From Thermohalobaculum sp039513195 (GTDB taxonomy: Bacteria; Pseudomonadota; Alphaproteobacteria; Rhodobacterales; Rhodobacteraceae), in contig JBCCRM010000005.1 of assembly GCA_039513195.1 (NCBI GenBank), forward strand, positions 124,001-188,000: a DNA stretch of 64,000 bases, given 5' to 3'. Shown piece after piece: positions 1-11,200 of this stretch. A program made the translations under genes and the position numbers. The notes under the pieces were generated by a model. The model worked only from the letters and a program-made list of their open reading frames with translations. It was not told the origin of the DNA and searched no databases. Position 1 is the stretch's first letter, and the number at the start of each line of letters is the position of its first letter.

Positions 1-631
1 CCGCCAGGGTGGGCAGACCCCGCCGCTCGGCCCGGGCGAGCGGTTCGGATCTCTGAGCCTGCCGGGGGCCGAGACCCTGTCCGGTGTCCCGGGATTGGGT
101 CCTTTCTACGCCGAGCTTATCTCGGGCCACACTTTGCCGGTCTATCTGGCGCTCCTCGCTGTGCCCCTGGTCGCCCTGGTCCTGGCGCGCACCCGCTTCG
201 GACTGCGACTGCGGGCCGTCGGCGAGATGCCCGCTGCGGTCGACAGCGCCGGGGTTTCGGTTACCGCTTTGCGCTACCGTGCGGTCCTGATCGCCGGGCT
301 CCTCTGCGGGGTCGCGGGGGCCTATCTCTCTACTGCCCATGGTGCGGGTTTCGTGCGGGAGATGAGCGCGGGCAAGGGTTATATTGCGCTGGCAGCGATG
401 ATCTTCGGCAAATGGCGACCATGGACTGTGTTGTTCGCCTGCCTCCTCTTCGGCGGGCTCGAGGCTGGCGCGGCGCGGCTCCAGGGCGTGTCTCTGCCGC
501 TGATCGGTCCCGCGCCGGTCGAGTTCATCCTGGTCCTTCCCTATATCGCGACCGTCGTACTCCTCGCCGGCTTCTTCGGCCGCGCGGTGCCGCCCAGGGC
601 GCTCGGCGTGCCCTATCGGAAGGAACGCTAG
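1..631 (+). CDS. ABC transporter permease, nucleoside/BMP type (5' partial)
   Basis: The reading frame is open from base 2, so the true start lies outside the window; about 209 C-terminal residues are visible. They contain several hydrophobic helices and the pattern of BPD_transp_2 inner-membrane permeases, including an FGLRLRAVGEMPAAVDSAGVS segment like the cytoplasmic coupling loop of that family. Such permeases pair with a second permease, an ATPase and a BMP-type lipoprotein to import nucleosides. The cytidine deaminase gene starts 3 bases after the stop codon, which supports nucleoside uptake as the role. The substrate is inferred from this neighbour only. A TTG at 95 is an internal codon, not the start. 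Confidence 0.85.
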   Translation, partial: RQGGQTPPLGPGERFGSLSLPGAETLSGVPGLGPFYAELISGHTLPVYLALLAVPLVALVLARTRFGLRLRAVGEMPAAVDSAGVSVTALRYRAVLIAGLLCGVAGAYLSTAHGAGFVREMSAGKGYIALAAMIFGKWRPWTVLFACLLFGGLEAGAARLQGVSLPLIGPAPVEFILVLPYIATVVLLAGFFGRAVPPRALGVPYRKER

Positions 632-633
632 GG

Positions 634-1053
634 GTGGCGGATCCGCTGGCGGCGGAGCAGGAAGCGGCACTGACGGCCGCCGCGCTTGCTGTCCGTGACC
701 GCGCCTATGCGCCCTATTCGGGCTTCCGGGTGGGGGCGGCTCTGTTGGACGAACAGGGCCGCATCCATGCCGGCTGCAATGTCGAGAATGTCGCCTATCC
801 GCAAAGCCAATGCGCCGAGGCGAGCGCCATTGGCGTCATGGTCGCGGCAGGTGGGCGTCAGATCCTCGCGGTGGCGGTCGCGGGGCCCGACGGGCGGGCA
901 CCGACCCCGTGCGGTGGCTGCCGCCAACGCCTGGCGGAGTTCGCGGGGCCAGAGACGCCGGTTTTGATCTGTGACGCCACTGGCATTGTCGGTCATCACC
1001 TGCTCGGGGCTCTGCTGCCGGCCAATTTTGGGCCGGAACTGCATGGTGGCTGA
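634..1053 (+). CDS. cdd: Cytidine deaminase
   Basis: A 139-residue protein starting at GTG 634, three bases after the permease stop. It matches the small homotetrameric cytidine deaminases in length and motifs: C60-A-E62 supplies one zinc ligand and the catalytic glutamate, and P92-C93-G-G-C96 supplies the other two zinc ligands. The N-terminal AYAPYSGFRVGAAL and the GCNVENVAYP segment are typical substrate-pocket sequences. It would hydrolyse cytidine and deoxycytidine to uridine and deoxyuridine in the cytosol. Linkage to a nucleoside-type permease suggests one salvage operon. An open frame continues upstream inside the permease gene but has no family resemblance, so the GTG is preferred. 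Confidence 0.93.
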   Translation: MADPLAAEQEAALTAAALAVRDRAYAPYSGFRVGAALLDEQGRIHAGCNVENVAYPQSQCAEASAIGVMVAAGGRQILAVAVAGPDGRAPTPCGGCRQRLAEFAGPETPVLICDATGIVGHHLLGALLPANFGPELHGG

Positions 1054-1109
1054 CCGCCCGCGCTTGATCTCGGCGGCGCCTCGGGATCGGGCGAAGATCT
1101 AGACCGCTT

Positions 1110-1203
1110 TGCGACCCGATTGCATCGGTTCCCGCGCTCTAAGCTATTGTTCGAGAGCATTTTCGCGACGCTCGTCTGATTCCGATCAGCTGAAAAATGC
1201 TCC
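1110..1203 (+). repeat. Dispersed ~95-bp repeat, copy A
   Basis: This stretch aligns, with gaps and substitutions, to the reverse complement of 23395-23493. The best-conserved block is CGACCCGATTGCATCG, followed by a matching CCCGCGC, TATTGTT and GTCTGA, and an end resembling GCTGAAAAATGCT. The two copies are inverted relative to each other and bracket the capsule locus. Similar sequences are, from memory, common in alphaproteobacterial intergenic DNA. Confidence 0.7.
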
Positions 1204-1354
1204 AGGCAAGGACGCCCCCGGCGGTCTTCTCTGGGGCTCGCTAACCGATCCACCCGGCGCTGTGCTGGATCGTCTCTCGCTCTGCGGCCGATCCGCAAGC
1301 GCAATAGGAATAGCCTCCGCCGCGAGCGCCTGCGTCGCCACGAACCGGGTCGCG

Positions 1355-1395
1355 GACGCGGCGGCCGGGACGGCCCGCGTCAGCGGGGCGGAACC
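1355..1395 (+). repeat. 41-bp GC-rich repeat, copy 1
   Basis: It matches the reverse complement of 47660-47700 at 39 of 41 positions, including an uninterrupted GGACGGCCCGCGTCAGCGGG. It contains a small hairpin (CCCGC, loop TGAC or GTCA, GCGGG). The preceding 1321-1363 also resembles 3731-3773 at about 36 of 43 positions. The copy lies about 50 bases beyond the kpsS stop. Confidence 0.75.
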
Positions 1396-1444
1396 CCGCA
1401 CATGCCATGGCGGCGCTTGGCACGCAGAAGGCAAAGCGCAACCG

Positions 1445-2686
1445 CTAGGTCCCCTCGATCTGCCGGTGGCAGCGGAAATAAAGGTCCGGCAGATTGATCC
1501 GGCGGGCGATTTCGGCCGTTGCCGCGCGCCGTCCTGCGGCATTGTAAAACGATCCGCGCACTTGCAGATGCGCGCTCACGGCCCGCAGAAAAGCTTCCGT
1601 TACCTCCGGTTCCGGCGCCTGGGGCGCACTGAAGAATGTCTCCAGCCCGGATTGGTGGGTCAGCCCTGGCAAGTCGTAGATCGCGGCACCGAGCGCGATT
1701 ACCGGCCGGTGCTGCCGAAGCGCCTCGACCGCCGCGGTCGAGTTCGCGGTGATCATGCCCGCCGACGCGCCGGTGAGCAGACGCAGATTGCCGCCCTGGA
1801 TCACCTCCACCCGGTCGTCCACGCCATGGCGCGCCGCAAGCCGCGCCGTACGCTTCGGCCAATTCTCCCAACCATTGTCGAGCGGGTGCTGCTTGACCAC
1901 AAGGCGCAGATCCGCCGGCGCGCACCGGGCAAAGGCACCGAGGATCTCGTCGAGCATCGCCTCGATATGCCCGTAGTCCGTCGCCACCCGGATCTGATAG
2001 TCGCTCTGCAATTGGAGGGCTACGACCATAAAGGGCGCATCGCCCCCGACCCGCTGCTCGACACAGGCCCGCGCCGCCCGCTCCTCCCGACCCTGTCGGG
2101 TAAGCCGCATCAGCCAGGAGGCGTAGTCGAGGAGCGGCGGATAATACTTCTCCGACACATATAGCGGGTAGATCGGGCGCCCGGCGAGATTGAGCAGGTT
2201 CCAGGCGACCTCCGACGTGGTTTCCCGCCAAAAGCTATGGGCGAAGAGCGGCTCGGTATCCGGGTCGGGCACGCCTTCGGCCAAGGCCCGGATCGCCTTG
2301 GGATCCTTTGGAAAGCGTGACCGTTTGCCCATGGCCAAGGGCTCGAAGGTCAACCAATCCGGGCGCAGATAGCCGAATTCCGTTGTCCAGGCCCGGATGC
2401 CGAGGCGGACGGCAACCCGTTCGGCGATCGCGTGATAGGGAAAACGGTCGGCGTAGTAGACGATGTCGCTGACCCCCTCTCGCGCGATATGCGCGGTCAG
2501 CCAGGCTTCCCAGCGGCTGAGCCGGCCCCGATAGGAGACCGAGCCGCCCCGGTGCCAGAACAGCCGGTCGCCGAGACTGAAATGCACTTTGCGTACCCGC
2601 CGCCCCGCTGCTGCACAGGCATCGCCGAGTTCGGTCCAAAAGGCGCTTGGCGGTCCTTGCAGGAACAAGACGGTGCGCGGATGCAT
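1445..2686 (-). CDS. kpsS: Capsule polysaccharide beta-Kdo transferase, KpsS family
   Basis: A 413-residue cytoplasmic protein with the features of KpsS/LipB capsule proteins: the start MHPRTVLFLQGPPSAFWTEL, the TEFGYLRPDWLTFE segment, KYYPPLLDY, a KQHPLDNGW segment and ITANSTAAVEAL near the C-terminus. In E. coli KpsS adds the first beta-Kdo to the lipid acceptor of group 2 capsules and KpsC extends it. The gene is divergent from the short-chain dehydrogenase gene across about 98 bases, and kpsC closes the other end of the locus. The acceptor here may be the lipid made by the neighbouring polyketide synthase; that is inference. An alternative name in rhizobial nomenclature would be an rkp gene. 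Confidence 0.88.
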   Translation of the reverse strand: MHPRTVLFLQGPPSAFWTELGDACAAAGRRVRKVHFSLGDRLFWHRGGSVSYRGRLSRWEAWLTAHIAREGVSDIVYYADRFPYHAIAERVAVRLGIRAWTTEFGYLRPDWLTFEPLAMGKRSRFPKDPKAIRALAEGVPDPDTEPLFAHSFWRETTSEVAWNLLNLAGRPIYPLYVSEKYYPPLLDYASWLMRLTRQGREERAARACVEQRVGGDAPFMVVALQLQSDYQIRVATDYGHIEAMLDEILGAFARCAPADLRLVVKQHPLDNGWENWPKRTARLAARHGVDDRVEVIQGGNLRLLTGASAGMITANSTAAVEALRQHRPVIALGAAIYDLPGLTHQSGLETFFSAPQAPEPEVTEAFLRAVSAHLQVRGSFYNAAGRRAATAEIARRINLPDLYFRCHRQIEGT

Positions 2687-2784
2687 TGCAACTCATCGCT
2701 GGCTAGGGTTGGACGGCGGTAAAGAGTGGGCGACGCCTTGTCAATCGGGGCTGCGCTTTCGCCTGCGGAGTGGGAGATGGGCGG

Positions 2785-3597
2785 ATGAGCGGGTGCTGGA
2801 CATCGGTGGTGATCACGGGCGCGTCCTCCGGTATCGGTCGGGCGCTCGCCGAGGCGCTAGCGGCGCCGGAACGGCGGCTCTTGTTGCTGGGCAGGGACAT
2901 GGAGCGGCTCGAAGCCGTCACAGCCCTCTGCCGTGCGCAGGGTGCCGTCGCCGAGCCGGTGGTCGCCGACGTGGTCGATGGCTCTGCCCTCGCCACAGTT
3001 CTCGCAGCCTTCGAGGCTAAAGCTCCGGTCGATCTGGTGATCGCCAATGCCGGTATCTCGGCAGGATTGGGACCGGACCGTAGCCCGGAGCCACCGGGCA
3101 TCGCGCGGAAGATCATGCGGGCGAATGTGGAGGGTGTGCTGAACACGGTCGAGCCGCTCTTGCCGGGCATGCTCGCCCGTGGAGAAGGACAGATCGCGCT
3201 GATGAGTTCGATCGCGGCGCTGCGGCCGCAGCCGGATTTGCCGAGTTACTCCGCGAGCAAGGCGGCGGTGCGCGCCTATGGTATCGCACTGCGGGGCTGG
3301 CTGCGGCCCCGGGGCATTGCGGTCAGCGTGATTTGCCCCGGTTTTGTGACCTCGCCGATGTCGGCGCGGCATCGGGGTGCGAAGCCCTGGGAAATGCCGG
3401 CGGAACCGGCCGCAGCGCTGATCCTCCGGGGATTGGCGCGGCGCAGGGCATTCATCAGCTTTCCCTGGCCCCTGGTGCTGCTAAGCTGGCTCGACAACCG
3501 CTTCTTGCCGGCCTGGCTGTCGGACCGGATGGTGGCCATGTTTGCGGCTACTGTCGAGCCAGAGGCACCGCCAGACCGTGGGCCGCGCGAGACCTGA
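2785..3597 (+). CDS. Short-chain dehydrogenase/reductase (rkpH-like position)
   Basis: A 270-residue classical SDR. The cofactor motif TGASSGIG is at residues 11-18, NAG at 88-90, and the catalytic set is S141/S142, Y155 and K159 (YSASK). The C-terminal part carries a hydrophobic stretch (FPWPLVLLSWL), suggesting membrane association. The ATG at 2785 is chosen over a GTG at 2770 because it follows a GGAG-type ribosome-binding site. In the rkp-1 region of Sinorhizobium meliloti an SDR (RkpH) accompanies the polyketide synthase and the oxoamine synthase. By analogy with 3-ketosphinganine reductase it may reduce the keto group of the condensed amino-ketone; the substrate is not shown by the sequence. 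Confidence 0.85.
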   Translation: MSGCWTSVVITGASSGIGRALAEALAAPERRLLLLGRDMERLEAVTALCRAQGAVAEPVVADVVDGSALATVLAAFEAKAPVDLVIANAGISAGLGPDRSPEPPGIARKIMRANVEGVLNTVEPLLPGMLARGEGQIALMSSIAALRPQPDLPSYSASKAAVRAYGIALRGWLRPRGIAVSVICPGFVTSPMSARHRGAKPWEMPAEPAAALILRGLARRRAFISFPWPLVLLSWLDNRFLPAWLSDRMVAMFAATVEPEAPPDRGPRET

Positions 3598-3730
3598 TAT
3601 CCAGGCCGCCGCGTCCGGCGCTGCCGCCTTTGGCACGCCCAGCGCCCGCGGCGGAGACATCAGCCTCGGCGCGGGTGGCACTGCCCCGGGCGCCTGCGGC
3701 CTCTCCACATGCCCCGACGATGAAGCGCGC

Positions 3731-3773
3731 CGCGAGCGCCAGCGCTGCCACGCGCCGGGTGGCTGACGCGGCG
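3731..3773 (+). repeat. GC-rich repeat related to 1321-1363
   Basis: About 36 of 43 positions match 1321-1363 in the same orientation (CGCGAGCGCC at the left, GACGCGGCG at the right). It sits in the 229-base gap between the convergent SDR and oxoamine synthase genes, where no gene is seen. It may belong to the same intergenic repeat family as the 41-bp copies. Confidence 0.5.
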
Positions 3774-3826
3774 CCCCAGTCACCCTGCCCGCATGCTCCG
3801 TTGCCTGCGCCGTCGAGATGTCGGTT

Positions 3827-5209
3827 TCAGGTGCCGGTCAGGTCGGCCTGCTGTCCCGTCAGTTCGGCGACCAGACGGTCGACCTCTCCGCAACTCTCGA
3901 CGGTCCGGCCGACCGCCTCGTCGATCTGGGCTGCATTGTGCTCGCTGGTGAGAAAGAACCGCAGCCGCGCCTGCCTCTCCGGCACCGCCGGATGGGTGAT
4001 CGGCAGGACGCTGACCCCCTTTTGCAGCAGAAAATGCGACACTGCGATGGCTTTGATCGAGTCGCCGATAATCGCCGGCGTCACCGCGGAGCCCTGGCTT
4101 AACCCGGTGTCGAGCCCGGCCTCCCGCGCCGAGGCGAGCAGGCGGCGGCCATTTGCCTGAAGCCTCTCGACCCGTTCGGGTTCCGCCTCCATCACCTCGA
4201 GCGCCGCTAGGGCCGCGGCGGCCACCGGCGCCGAGATCCCCACGGAGAACACGAACCCGGGCGCCGAAAACTTCAAGATATCGATCAGCGCCCGGCTGCC
4301 GGAGATATAGCCACCGCATCCCGCGAGGGTCTTCGACAGCGTGCCCATCCAAATCTCGACCGATTGGGGGTCGATGCCTTGCGCCTCCGCCACGCCTCTG
4401 CCGGTTGGCCCGAGCACACCCATCCCATGCGCCTCGTCGACCATCAGCCACGCATCGTGACGCCGCTTGATCTCGATCAGCCTTGCAAGATCGGGGCTGT
4501 CGCCATCCATCGAGTAGAGCCCCTCGACCGCGATCAAGACATGGCGGTGGCGACCGCGGATTTGCGTCAGCCGCTCCTCCAGCCAGTCGTAATCGTTATG
4601 CGGGAACACCAGCCGGTGCGCGCGGCTGAGCTTCGCCCCCTCGGCAATCGAGTTGTGCGAGAGCTGGTCCATCAGGATCAGATCGTCCTGGTCCAACAGC
4701 GTGCCGACCGTGGTGACATTGGTCGCATGGCCGGAGACCATGACGACGGCGTCCTCGGTGCCGTAATGGGCGGCGAGCCGCTCCTCCAACGCGCGGTGAT
4801 AGGGCCGCTCGCCCCCTACGACGCGGGAAGCCATGGCCGAGACGCCATAGCGGTCGATGGCGTCCTTTGCAGCGGCTGCAACCTTCGGATGCCCGTTCAG
4901 GCCGAGATAGTTGTAGGAGGAGAAGCTGATCCGGGGCGCGCCGGAGATCACCGGCTCCGGCCCGGGCGCGCCGTCATGGACGCGAAAGAACGGGTTCGAG
5001 AGCCCGACCGTCTCCATCGCTGCGTGTTGCATCGAGAGCGTCTTGGCGCGCGGCAGACTGGCAAAATCGAAGGCTTTCGGCCCGGTGGCCTGGCGCGGAC
5101 TGGTCCGGTCGGTTGGCCCGATGGTTCCGGAACCCGCCCGCATGCGATGCGCCGCCCGCAACCGCCCGATCAAGGCTGCACGGTCCTCGGGCTCTGCCTG
5201 TGTCGTCAT
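3827..5209 (-). CDS. rkpG: Alpha-oxoamine synthase, PLP-dependent (rkpG-like)
   Basis: A 460-residue member of the BioF/serine palmitoyltransferase/KBL family. After a ~90-residue N-terminal extension come SSYNYLGLNGHP (97-108), the cofactor-stacking H161 in SGHATN, DEAHG (258-262) and the PLP-binding K293 in GTLSKTLAGCGGY. These enzymes join an acyl thioester to an amino acid with loss of CO2. The ATG at 5209 overlaps the polyketide synthase stop in a TGATG, so the two are translationally coupled; a TTG at 5212 is also in frame. The coupling suggests it takes the acyl chain directly from the synthase, as fungal fumonisin FUM8 does from FUM1. No biotin genes are nearby, so BioF itself is unlikely. 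Confidence 0.87.
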   Translation of the reverse strand: MTTQAEPEDRAALIGRLRAAHRMRAGSGTIGPTDRTSPRQATGPKAFDFASLPRAKTLSMQHAAMETVGLSNPFFRVHDGAPGPEPVISGAPRISFSSYNYLGLNGHPKVAAAAKDAIDRYGVSAMASRVVGGERPYHRALEERLAAHYGTEDAVVMVSGHATNVTTVGTLLDQDDLILMDQLSHNSIAEGAKLSRAHRLVFPHNDYDWLEERLTQIRGRHRHVLIAVEGLYSMDGDSPDLARLIEIKRRHDAWLMVDEAHGMGVLGPTGRGVAEAQGIDPQSVEIWMGTLSKTLAGCGGYISGSRALIDILKFSAPGFVFSVGISAPVAAAALAALEVMEAEPERVERLQANGRRLLASAREAGLDTGLSQGSAVTPAIIGDSIKAIAVSHFLLQKGVSVLPITHPAVPERQARLRFFLTSEHNAAQIDEAVGRTVESCGEVDRLVAELTGQQADLTGT

Positions 5210-8200
5210 CAAGATCCCCCGCCGCCGGCACGGCGGACCTGCTCGGCGATGCGGTTGACGGCGCTCTGCACCTCTTCGCCGCCGCCGATGGCCACATGCT
5301 TGGCCACCAGCGCGCCCATCTCGCCCTCGGGCTCCGAACCGGCCTCGCCCGGCTCGGTGCTCCGGATCCGGGTCAGCACCTTCTGGGCAAGATCCGCAAG
5401 CGTCACCTGATCGCCTAGGGTCATCAGAGGGAGCGAGATGCCCAACTGCTCCTCCGCCGACATTTTCAGGTCGACGGCCATCAGGCTGTCAAAGCCGAGT
5501 TCGGTCAGTGGGCGATAGGGGTCGAGATCGCCTTCCGGTTGGCGCAGGATCCGCGCCGTTTCCGCGATGAGCTGGCGCTGGATGTGCTTGCGGGCGGCAT
5601 CGTCATCGAGCCCTTCGAGCTCCGCCAGGAAGTCATGGGCCGAGCCGGAGCCGCGGCGGGCGGCACGGTCGACCAGAGAGAAGAGGGTGCTCTGCACCAT
5701 CGGCAGATCATCGGCCAAGCGCCCCCATTGCATCGGTGCATAGGCAACCATCGGCGGCAGCCCAGGCGCGGCCAGCAGCGCGCCGAGCCCCGCCAAAGCC
5801 TCGTCGGCGGACATCAGCGCGTCGTCGAGGCGCCTGGCTAGGAACTCCCGCGTCTCGGCCTCCCGCGCCAGGTAACCCTGGTCGCGGATCGGACCCCAGG
5901 CGATGGCAAGCGCCGGCAGACCGGCGGCGCGGCGCTGCGCGGCCAGGCTTTCCAGCGCCGCATTCGCGGCCACATAGGGCGCCTGTCCTGGATTGCCGAA
6001 GAGCGTCGTGACCGAGGAATAGAGCAGGAAATGGCGCGGGCTGAGTTGCCGGCTGACCCGGTCGAGCAATTGCGCGCCCTCAAACTTCGGGCGCATCACC
6101 GCGTCGAAGCGGCGTGGGTCCAATTCCGCAAAGGGCGCGTCGTCCAGCACCATTGCCGCGTGGACAACACCCTCGACCGGGCATCCCTCCGCCTCGATCC
6201 GGGCGATCAGCACCTCCATCGCCTCGCGGTCGCAGACATCGACGGCGCAGGTCTCGACCCGGGTGCCGGCGGCGCGGATCTCGCCGAGGATAGCCTCGCC
6301 GCCGGGCTGGGCAACGCCAGAGCGGGAGGTGAGCCACAACCGCTCGACCCCCTTCGCCGCGAGCCAGCGCGCAGTAGCGAGGCCGAACCCACCGAGGCCG
6401 CCGACGATCAACCAGGGGCCATTGCCGACCGCCTCGCCCGCGGTTTTCGCGGCAGGGGTCGGAACTTCCGGCCCGCGGATGACGATCTTGCCCACATGGT
6501 CGGCGCGCTGCATCAGGCGGAACGCGGAGACCGCCTCGCCCGCATCGAAGACCTGCAATGGCGGCGGCGAAAGGGCGCCGGACGCGAAGCCGTCCAACAG
6601 TTCGCCAAACATGCGCTTGGCGAGATCCGGCCGGGCGCTGACCAACTGGTCCGCATCGACGCCGAAATAGCTGAGATTTTGGCGAAACGGCCGCAGACCG
6701 ATGCGAGAATTTGCGTAGTAGTCCTGTTTGCCCAGCTCGACAAAGCGCCCGAACGGGCGGAGACAGGCGATCGAGCGGGCCATCGCCTCGCCGGCCAGGG
6801 AGTTGAGGACGACGTCCACGCCTTCACCGTAGGTCGCTGCCAGGACCTCGTCGGCGAAGGCGAGGCTGCGGCTATCGAACACCCGCTCAGCGCCCAGGAG
6901 CTTGACGAGCGCCCGCTTCTCCGGCCGCCCGGCGGTGGCGAAGACCCGTGCGCCGCGGGACCTGGCGATCTGCAGGGCCGCGAGGCCGACGCCACCGGCC
7001 GCGCCGTGGACCAGCACAGTCTCGCCCGGCGCGACGTGCGCCAGCTCGGCGAGGGCGTATTGTGCGGTGAGGAAGATCGTCGGCAGCGCGGCGCCGGCCT
7101 CGAAGGACAGCGTGTCCGGCAGCGGGGCGACGACCGCCGCCGGCAGGGTAACATGGCTCGCAAAGGCGGCTGGCGCGAAGGCAATGACCCTTTGCCCTTC
7201 CTCCAGCCCGCTGCCCTTGCCGCAGCGTGTCACAACGCCGGAGCATTCCATGCCGAGAGTCGGACCGGCAAAGCCTGCCTCTAACGCCTCGGCCGGCAAA
7301 AGGCGCTGCGCCCACATCACATCGCGAAAGTTCAGCCCGGTGGCGGCAACGGCGATTTCGACCTCGCCCTTGCCAGGCGCACGGCGGCTCGTGGGCCGCC
7401 AGGAGAGGCTGTCGAGCGAGCCTTCGCGTTCCAGTGTCAGGATCCGCCCGGTCTCTGCCCCCGCATGCGCGGTGGTGGCGGCGACGGCCGGGTTGGGCAG
7501 AGGTTCGACCCGCGGCGCGAGCGCGCCATCGGCGTCGAGGAACAATTCCCTCTCTACCCCGGGCTTGGCGATGACTGCAGCAGCCCTGGCAGCGCCAGCA
7601 GCCGGATCCATCGCCGGGTCGAGATCGATCTGGCGGATATCGGTGCCGGGATACTCATTGACCAACACCCGCGCCAGGCCGCGCAGGGCAGCGTCGGCGG
7701 GACGGTGATCTGCCGCCGCACCGCTGGCGGCGCCGTCGATCCGGGCGCCACGCGTGACGACCCAGGCCCGGGCCGGTGCGTCCCCGCCCGCGAGCAGGCG
7801 CCTTAGCAGCGAGACGCGCCGCTGCCCCTCCCGATGCGTTCGACCGCCGCGCCCGGGCATCCCACGCTTCGTGATCGGCGGGCAAACCACCACGTCGGTC
7901 ATCCGGTCGGGCACAGGCCAAGGGGCGACCGGGTCCGGCAACGGTGCCGCATGACTATCGATCCCAAGGGCGCCGAGCGCTTCGGCAATCGTCTCCGCCT
8001 CGCTGGCGCCGGCCACGGTTGGATCGTGGAACACGATGACATGGCGCGCCCGTTCCTCGGCACTGGCTTCCGCCTTGACGGCGGCGGGCTCGCGGATCGC
8101 GGTGACCAGATGGGCCGGATGGGTCGGTGTGGACAGGACGAGCGACCCAGCCTGACAAAAGCCCTCCGCCGCGAGCATCTCCGCCCATTCGGTGCCGCCG

Positions 8201-11200
8201 CGCCGGTGCGAGAGCGGCAGATCGGCCATTGCGCTGCCAGTCCACCACCCCTCGGAAAGTCCGCCGAGCATATCCGTGAACAGGTCGGGCGCGCTTTCGA
8301 CACCCACGAGCAAAGCGCCCGGGGCGAGCGTTTCCGCAAGGGCTGGGACGCCCGCCTCGCCCAGATCCGCAAACCGGTCAGCGGAGAGCACGATGTCATA
8401 GGGACCCGCGGCGAGCGCCTCCTCCAGCGCAAGGCCTTTGCAGCGGCCGCCTGCCCCGGGCGGCAGGCCGCGGGCGTTGAGATCGCTGATCCGCCCGTCA
8501 GGATCGGAGAGGACCAGGCTATCCACGCTGTCTGAGGCCATCATCCGGTCCCGGAAATGCGGCGGCACATCGCCGAGCACCAGGATCGCTAGGCGCCGTC
8601 GGGCGGGCCAGGCATCGATGAGGTCGGTGGCGAGCCGCTCTAGAGCTTGCCAGACCACGCGGCGGACGGGACTGTGATCGGCGGCAAGCCGTGCCGGCAT
8701 CGCGGTCTCGAGCCCCTCGCGGAGCCGTTCGGGAAGCTGGGTCGCCACGCGGAACAGGGCCATCAGATCGCCGGAGCGCTCTGGCGCCTCCGCGATCAGG
8801 GCATCCACGGCCGCCGCCATGGACGGGTAGGGTGCCTCAGCCGCCAGGCGCAGGACCGGCTGGCTGCTGCCGCCGGTCGCCTCGCAATCCGCAACCGCGC
8901 CATCTTCCTGCAGCGCGCCGAGCAGCCGTGCATAGAGCGGGCGGGCGGAGCAGTGGATGTGATCGTTGTCGGCCTCTGCGCAGATCCCGGCGACGGCAAG
9001 TTCGGACACTGCGTCCCAGGCCACGCGCCGGCAGGCGGCGTCGACGAGGAGCGAGCCGGCATCGGGCTCGGGCATCTCGCCCGGCGTCACTGCGAGCCCG
9101 AGCGCCCGAAGACGCGCGACGGGGTCCGCCCATGCCATCGGCAGTGGGTTGCGTGCCGTGTCTTCGCTGGCGAGCCGGACCATCCGCTCGGTCCACGCAA
9201 TGGGGCCGTCATGGCGCGCCCGCGAGAGGCGCACACGCTTCAGCCGCAGTCCGGTGAGGCGCGCGACCGGACGCCCCTCGGCATCGGTCAGGTCGATGCT
9301 CGCCTCGCCGCCGAAATCCGTCAGACGCAGGAGCTGAATGTCCGCCCGGACCGCCGCGACGCCGCGGGCCAGCAATGTCAGCCGGCCCATGCGAACCGGC
9401 AGGAATGTTTCGCCGCCCGTGACGCCACGCTCGCGCATCTGCGCGGCGATCAGCGGAAAGATCCCATGCAGGGCCGCGTCGAGGCCCGCCGGGTGCACCA
9501 AGAACCGTCCGGCATCTGCAGGGGCCGCAAGCTCTGCCACCGCGCGCCCAGCACCGGCGCGCAGGCTTTTCACGAGCTGCAGGCTTGGCCCATAGGACAG
9601 CCCCGCTTCGCCGAGCAGACGGTAGAGACGCGTGCCCGTCCATTCGACCGCTAGCAGCGCTGCGGATTGCTCGGCCTCCGTGGCCTCTGCGCCCGTGGGC
9701 GCCCGGGCGACCGTGCCCCGGGCGTTCAGTAGCCAATCCTGGTCTGAGCCCTGCGGCCTGCTTTCGATACGGACGATGCCGGTTTCAGGCTCGACCTGCG
9801 TTCGGATCCGCGGGGCCTGCCCCTTTTCGACCGCCAGGGGTTGTAGGATGTCGAAATCCGACAGCTCGGCCGGTCCCTCGCCGAACAGCGACGCCGCCGC
9901 GGCGAGGGCGATTTCGGCAAACCCGGCGGCAGGCATCACTGCAGCGCCGTCGACCACGTGGTCGGCGAGCCAGTCCAACCGTTCCGCGTCGATAAGCGCC
10001 TGCCAGCTCGGATCGCCATCCCGGGCAGACCAGCCGAGCAGCGGATGATCCTCTTGCCGGCCCAGGGTATTCAACGCCTCCGGCGTGGGTGCGTGGCGGT
10101 AGTGTCCGAGCGCCCAAGGATAAGCCGGCATATCGGCCGCTGCCGCCCGTTTTGGGCCGAAGAAGGCTGTCTCGTCGATCCGGGCGCCATGGGCGACGGC
10201 ACGTGCCGCGACGGCCGCCGCGCTGCTGCATGGCTTCGTCGGGCCGTCGAGCGCCGCCGTTACGGCAACCGATCGCCCGAGGCCGCGCATGGTGTCGCTG
10301 ACATAGCTTTGCAGCACCGGCCGCGGGCCGATTTCCAGGAACACACGGCAGCCGAGATCCGCCATCGCCTCTACTGCGCTGCGGAAACGGACGGGTTGGC
10401 GCGCATTCTGCCACCAAAACTCAGCATCGAGGGCGGTACCCGGCATCTGCTGGCCGGTCGTGGCGGACACAAAGGCGGTCTCGCCGGTCGCGCGCGGCGT
10501 CAGGCCTTGAATGCCGTCCAAGAGCGTCTCGCGGACCTGCTCCATCGCTGGCGCGTGATAGGGATAGGCGACATTGAGCAGCCGAACGGCGATGCGGCGC
10601 CGCCGCGCCAGATCCGCAAAGCGCTTCAGCTCCTCCTCCGGTCCCGAGAGAGTGACGCTGCGCGGGCTGTTGTCGCCTGCCATCACCAGACCATCGAGGG
10701 CAAAATCGGCAATCGCCTGCTCGACCGCTTCGACACCGGTGAGCACCGCCGCCATGCCGCCAAGGCCCCGCAACGGGTGCACGGCGCGCGACCGCGCGTG
10801 GATGAGACGGACCGCGTCGGGAAGGCCGAGCGCCCCCGCGGCCCATGCGGCGGCGACTTCGCCCACCGAATGGCCCATGACCAACTGCGGTCGCAGACCT
10901 TGCGCTGCCAGCGCCTCGGTGAGCGCGACCTGAAGGGCGAACAGCAAGGGTTGCGCGATCTCGCTGTCGTCGAGACGCGCTTCGAGGTCGGCACCATTTG
11001 CGATGCCGATGAGATCCGCGCCGGTCTGAGACGCGAATTCTGCGGCGACCGCGTCGAAAGCGGTGCGATAGGCTTCATCTTCGGCGTAGAGGCCCGCGCC
11101 CATCCCAGCCCATTGCGAACCATTGCCCGCATAGACAAAAGCGGTCTTGCCCTCCCTCTCCGCCTTTTCGGCGATCGCGGCCGTCGCCGTTGGGCGATCC

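Larger units (their letters stand above)
1054..1444. other. Intergenic region with two repeat copies
   Basis: No credible gene is visible in this 391-base gap between cdd (+) and kpsS (-), whose 3' ends face each other. It holds one copy of a ~95-bp dispersed repeat (1110-1203) and one copy of a 41-bp GC-rich repeat (1355-1395), annotated separately. The short open frames here have no ribosome-binding sites or recognisable products. Confidence 0.7.

Noticed and set aside
3827..5209. Annotation of the oxoamine synthase as BioF of biotin synthesis
   Set aside because: No other biotin gene is nearby, the protein has a long N-terminal extension, and it is translationally coupled to the polyketide synthase.
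6031..7284. A 417-codon plus-strand open frame opposite the polyketide synthase
   Set aside because: It is antisense to the enoylreductase and ketoreductase domains, which are clearly coding; its sequence looks like a shadow with no recognisable domain.
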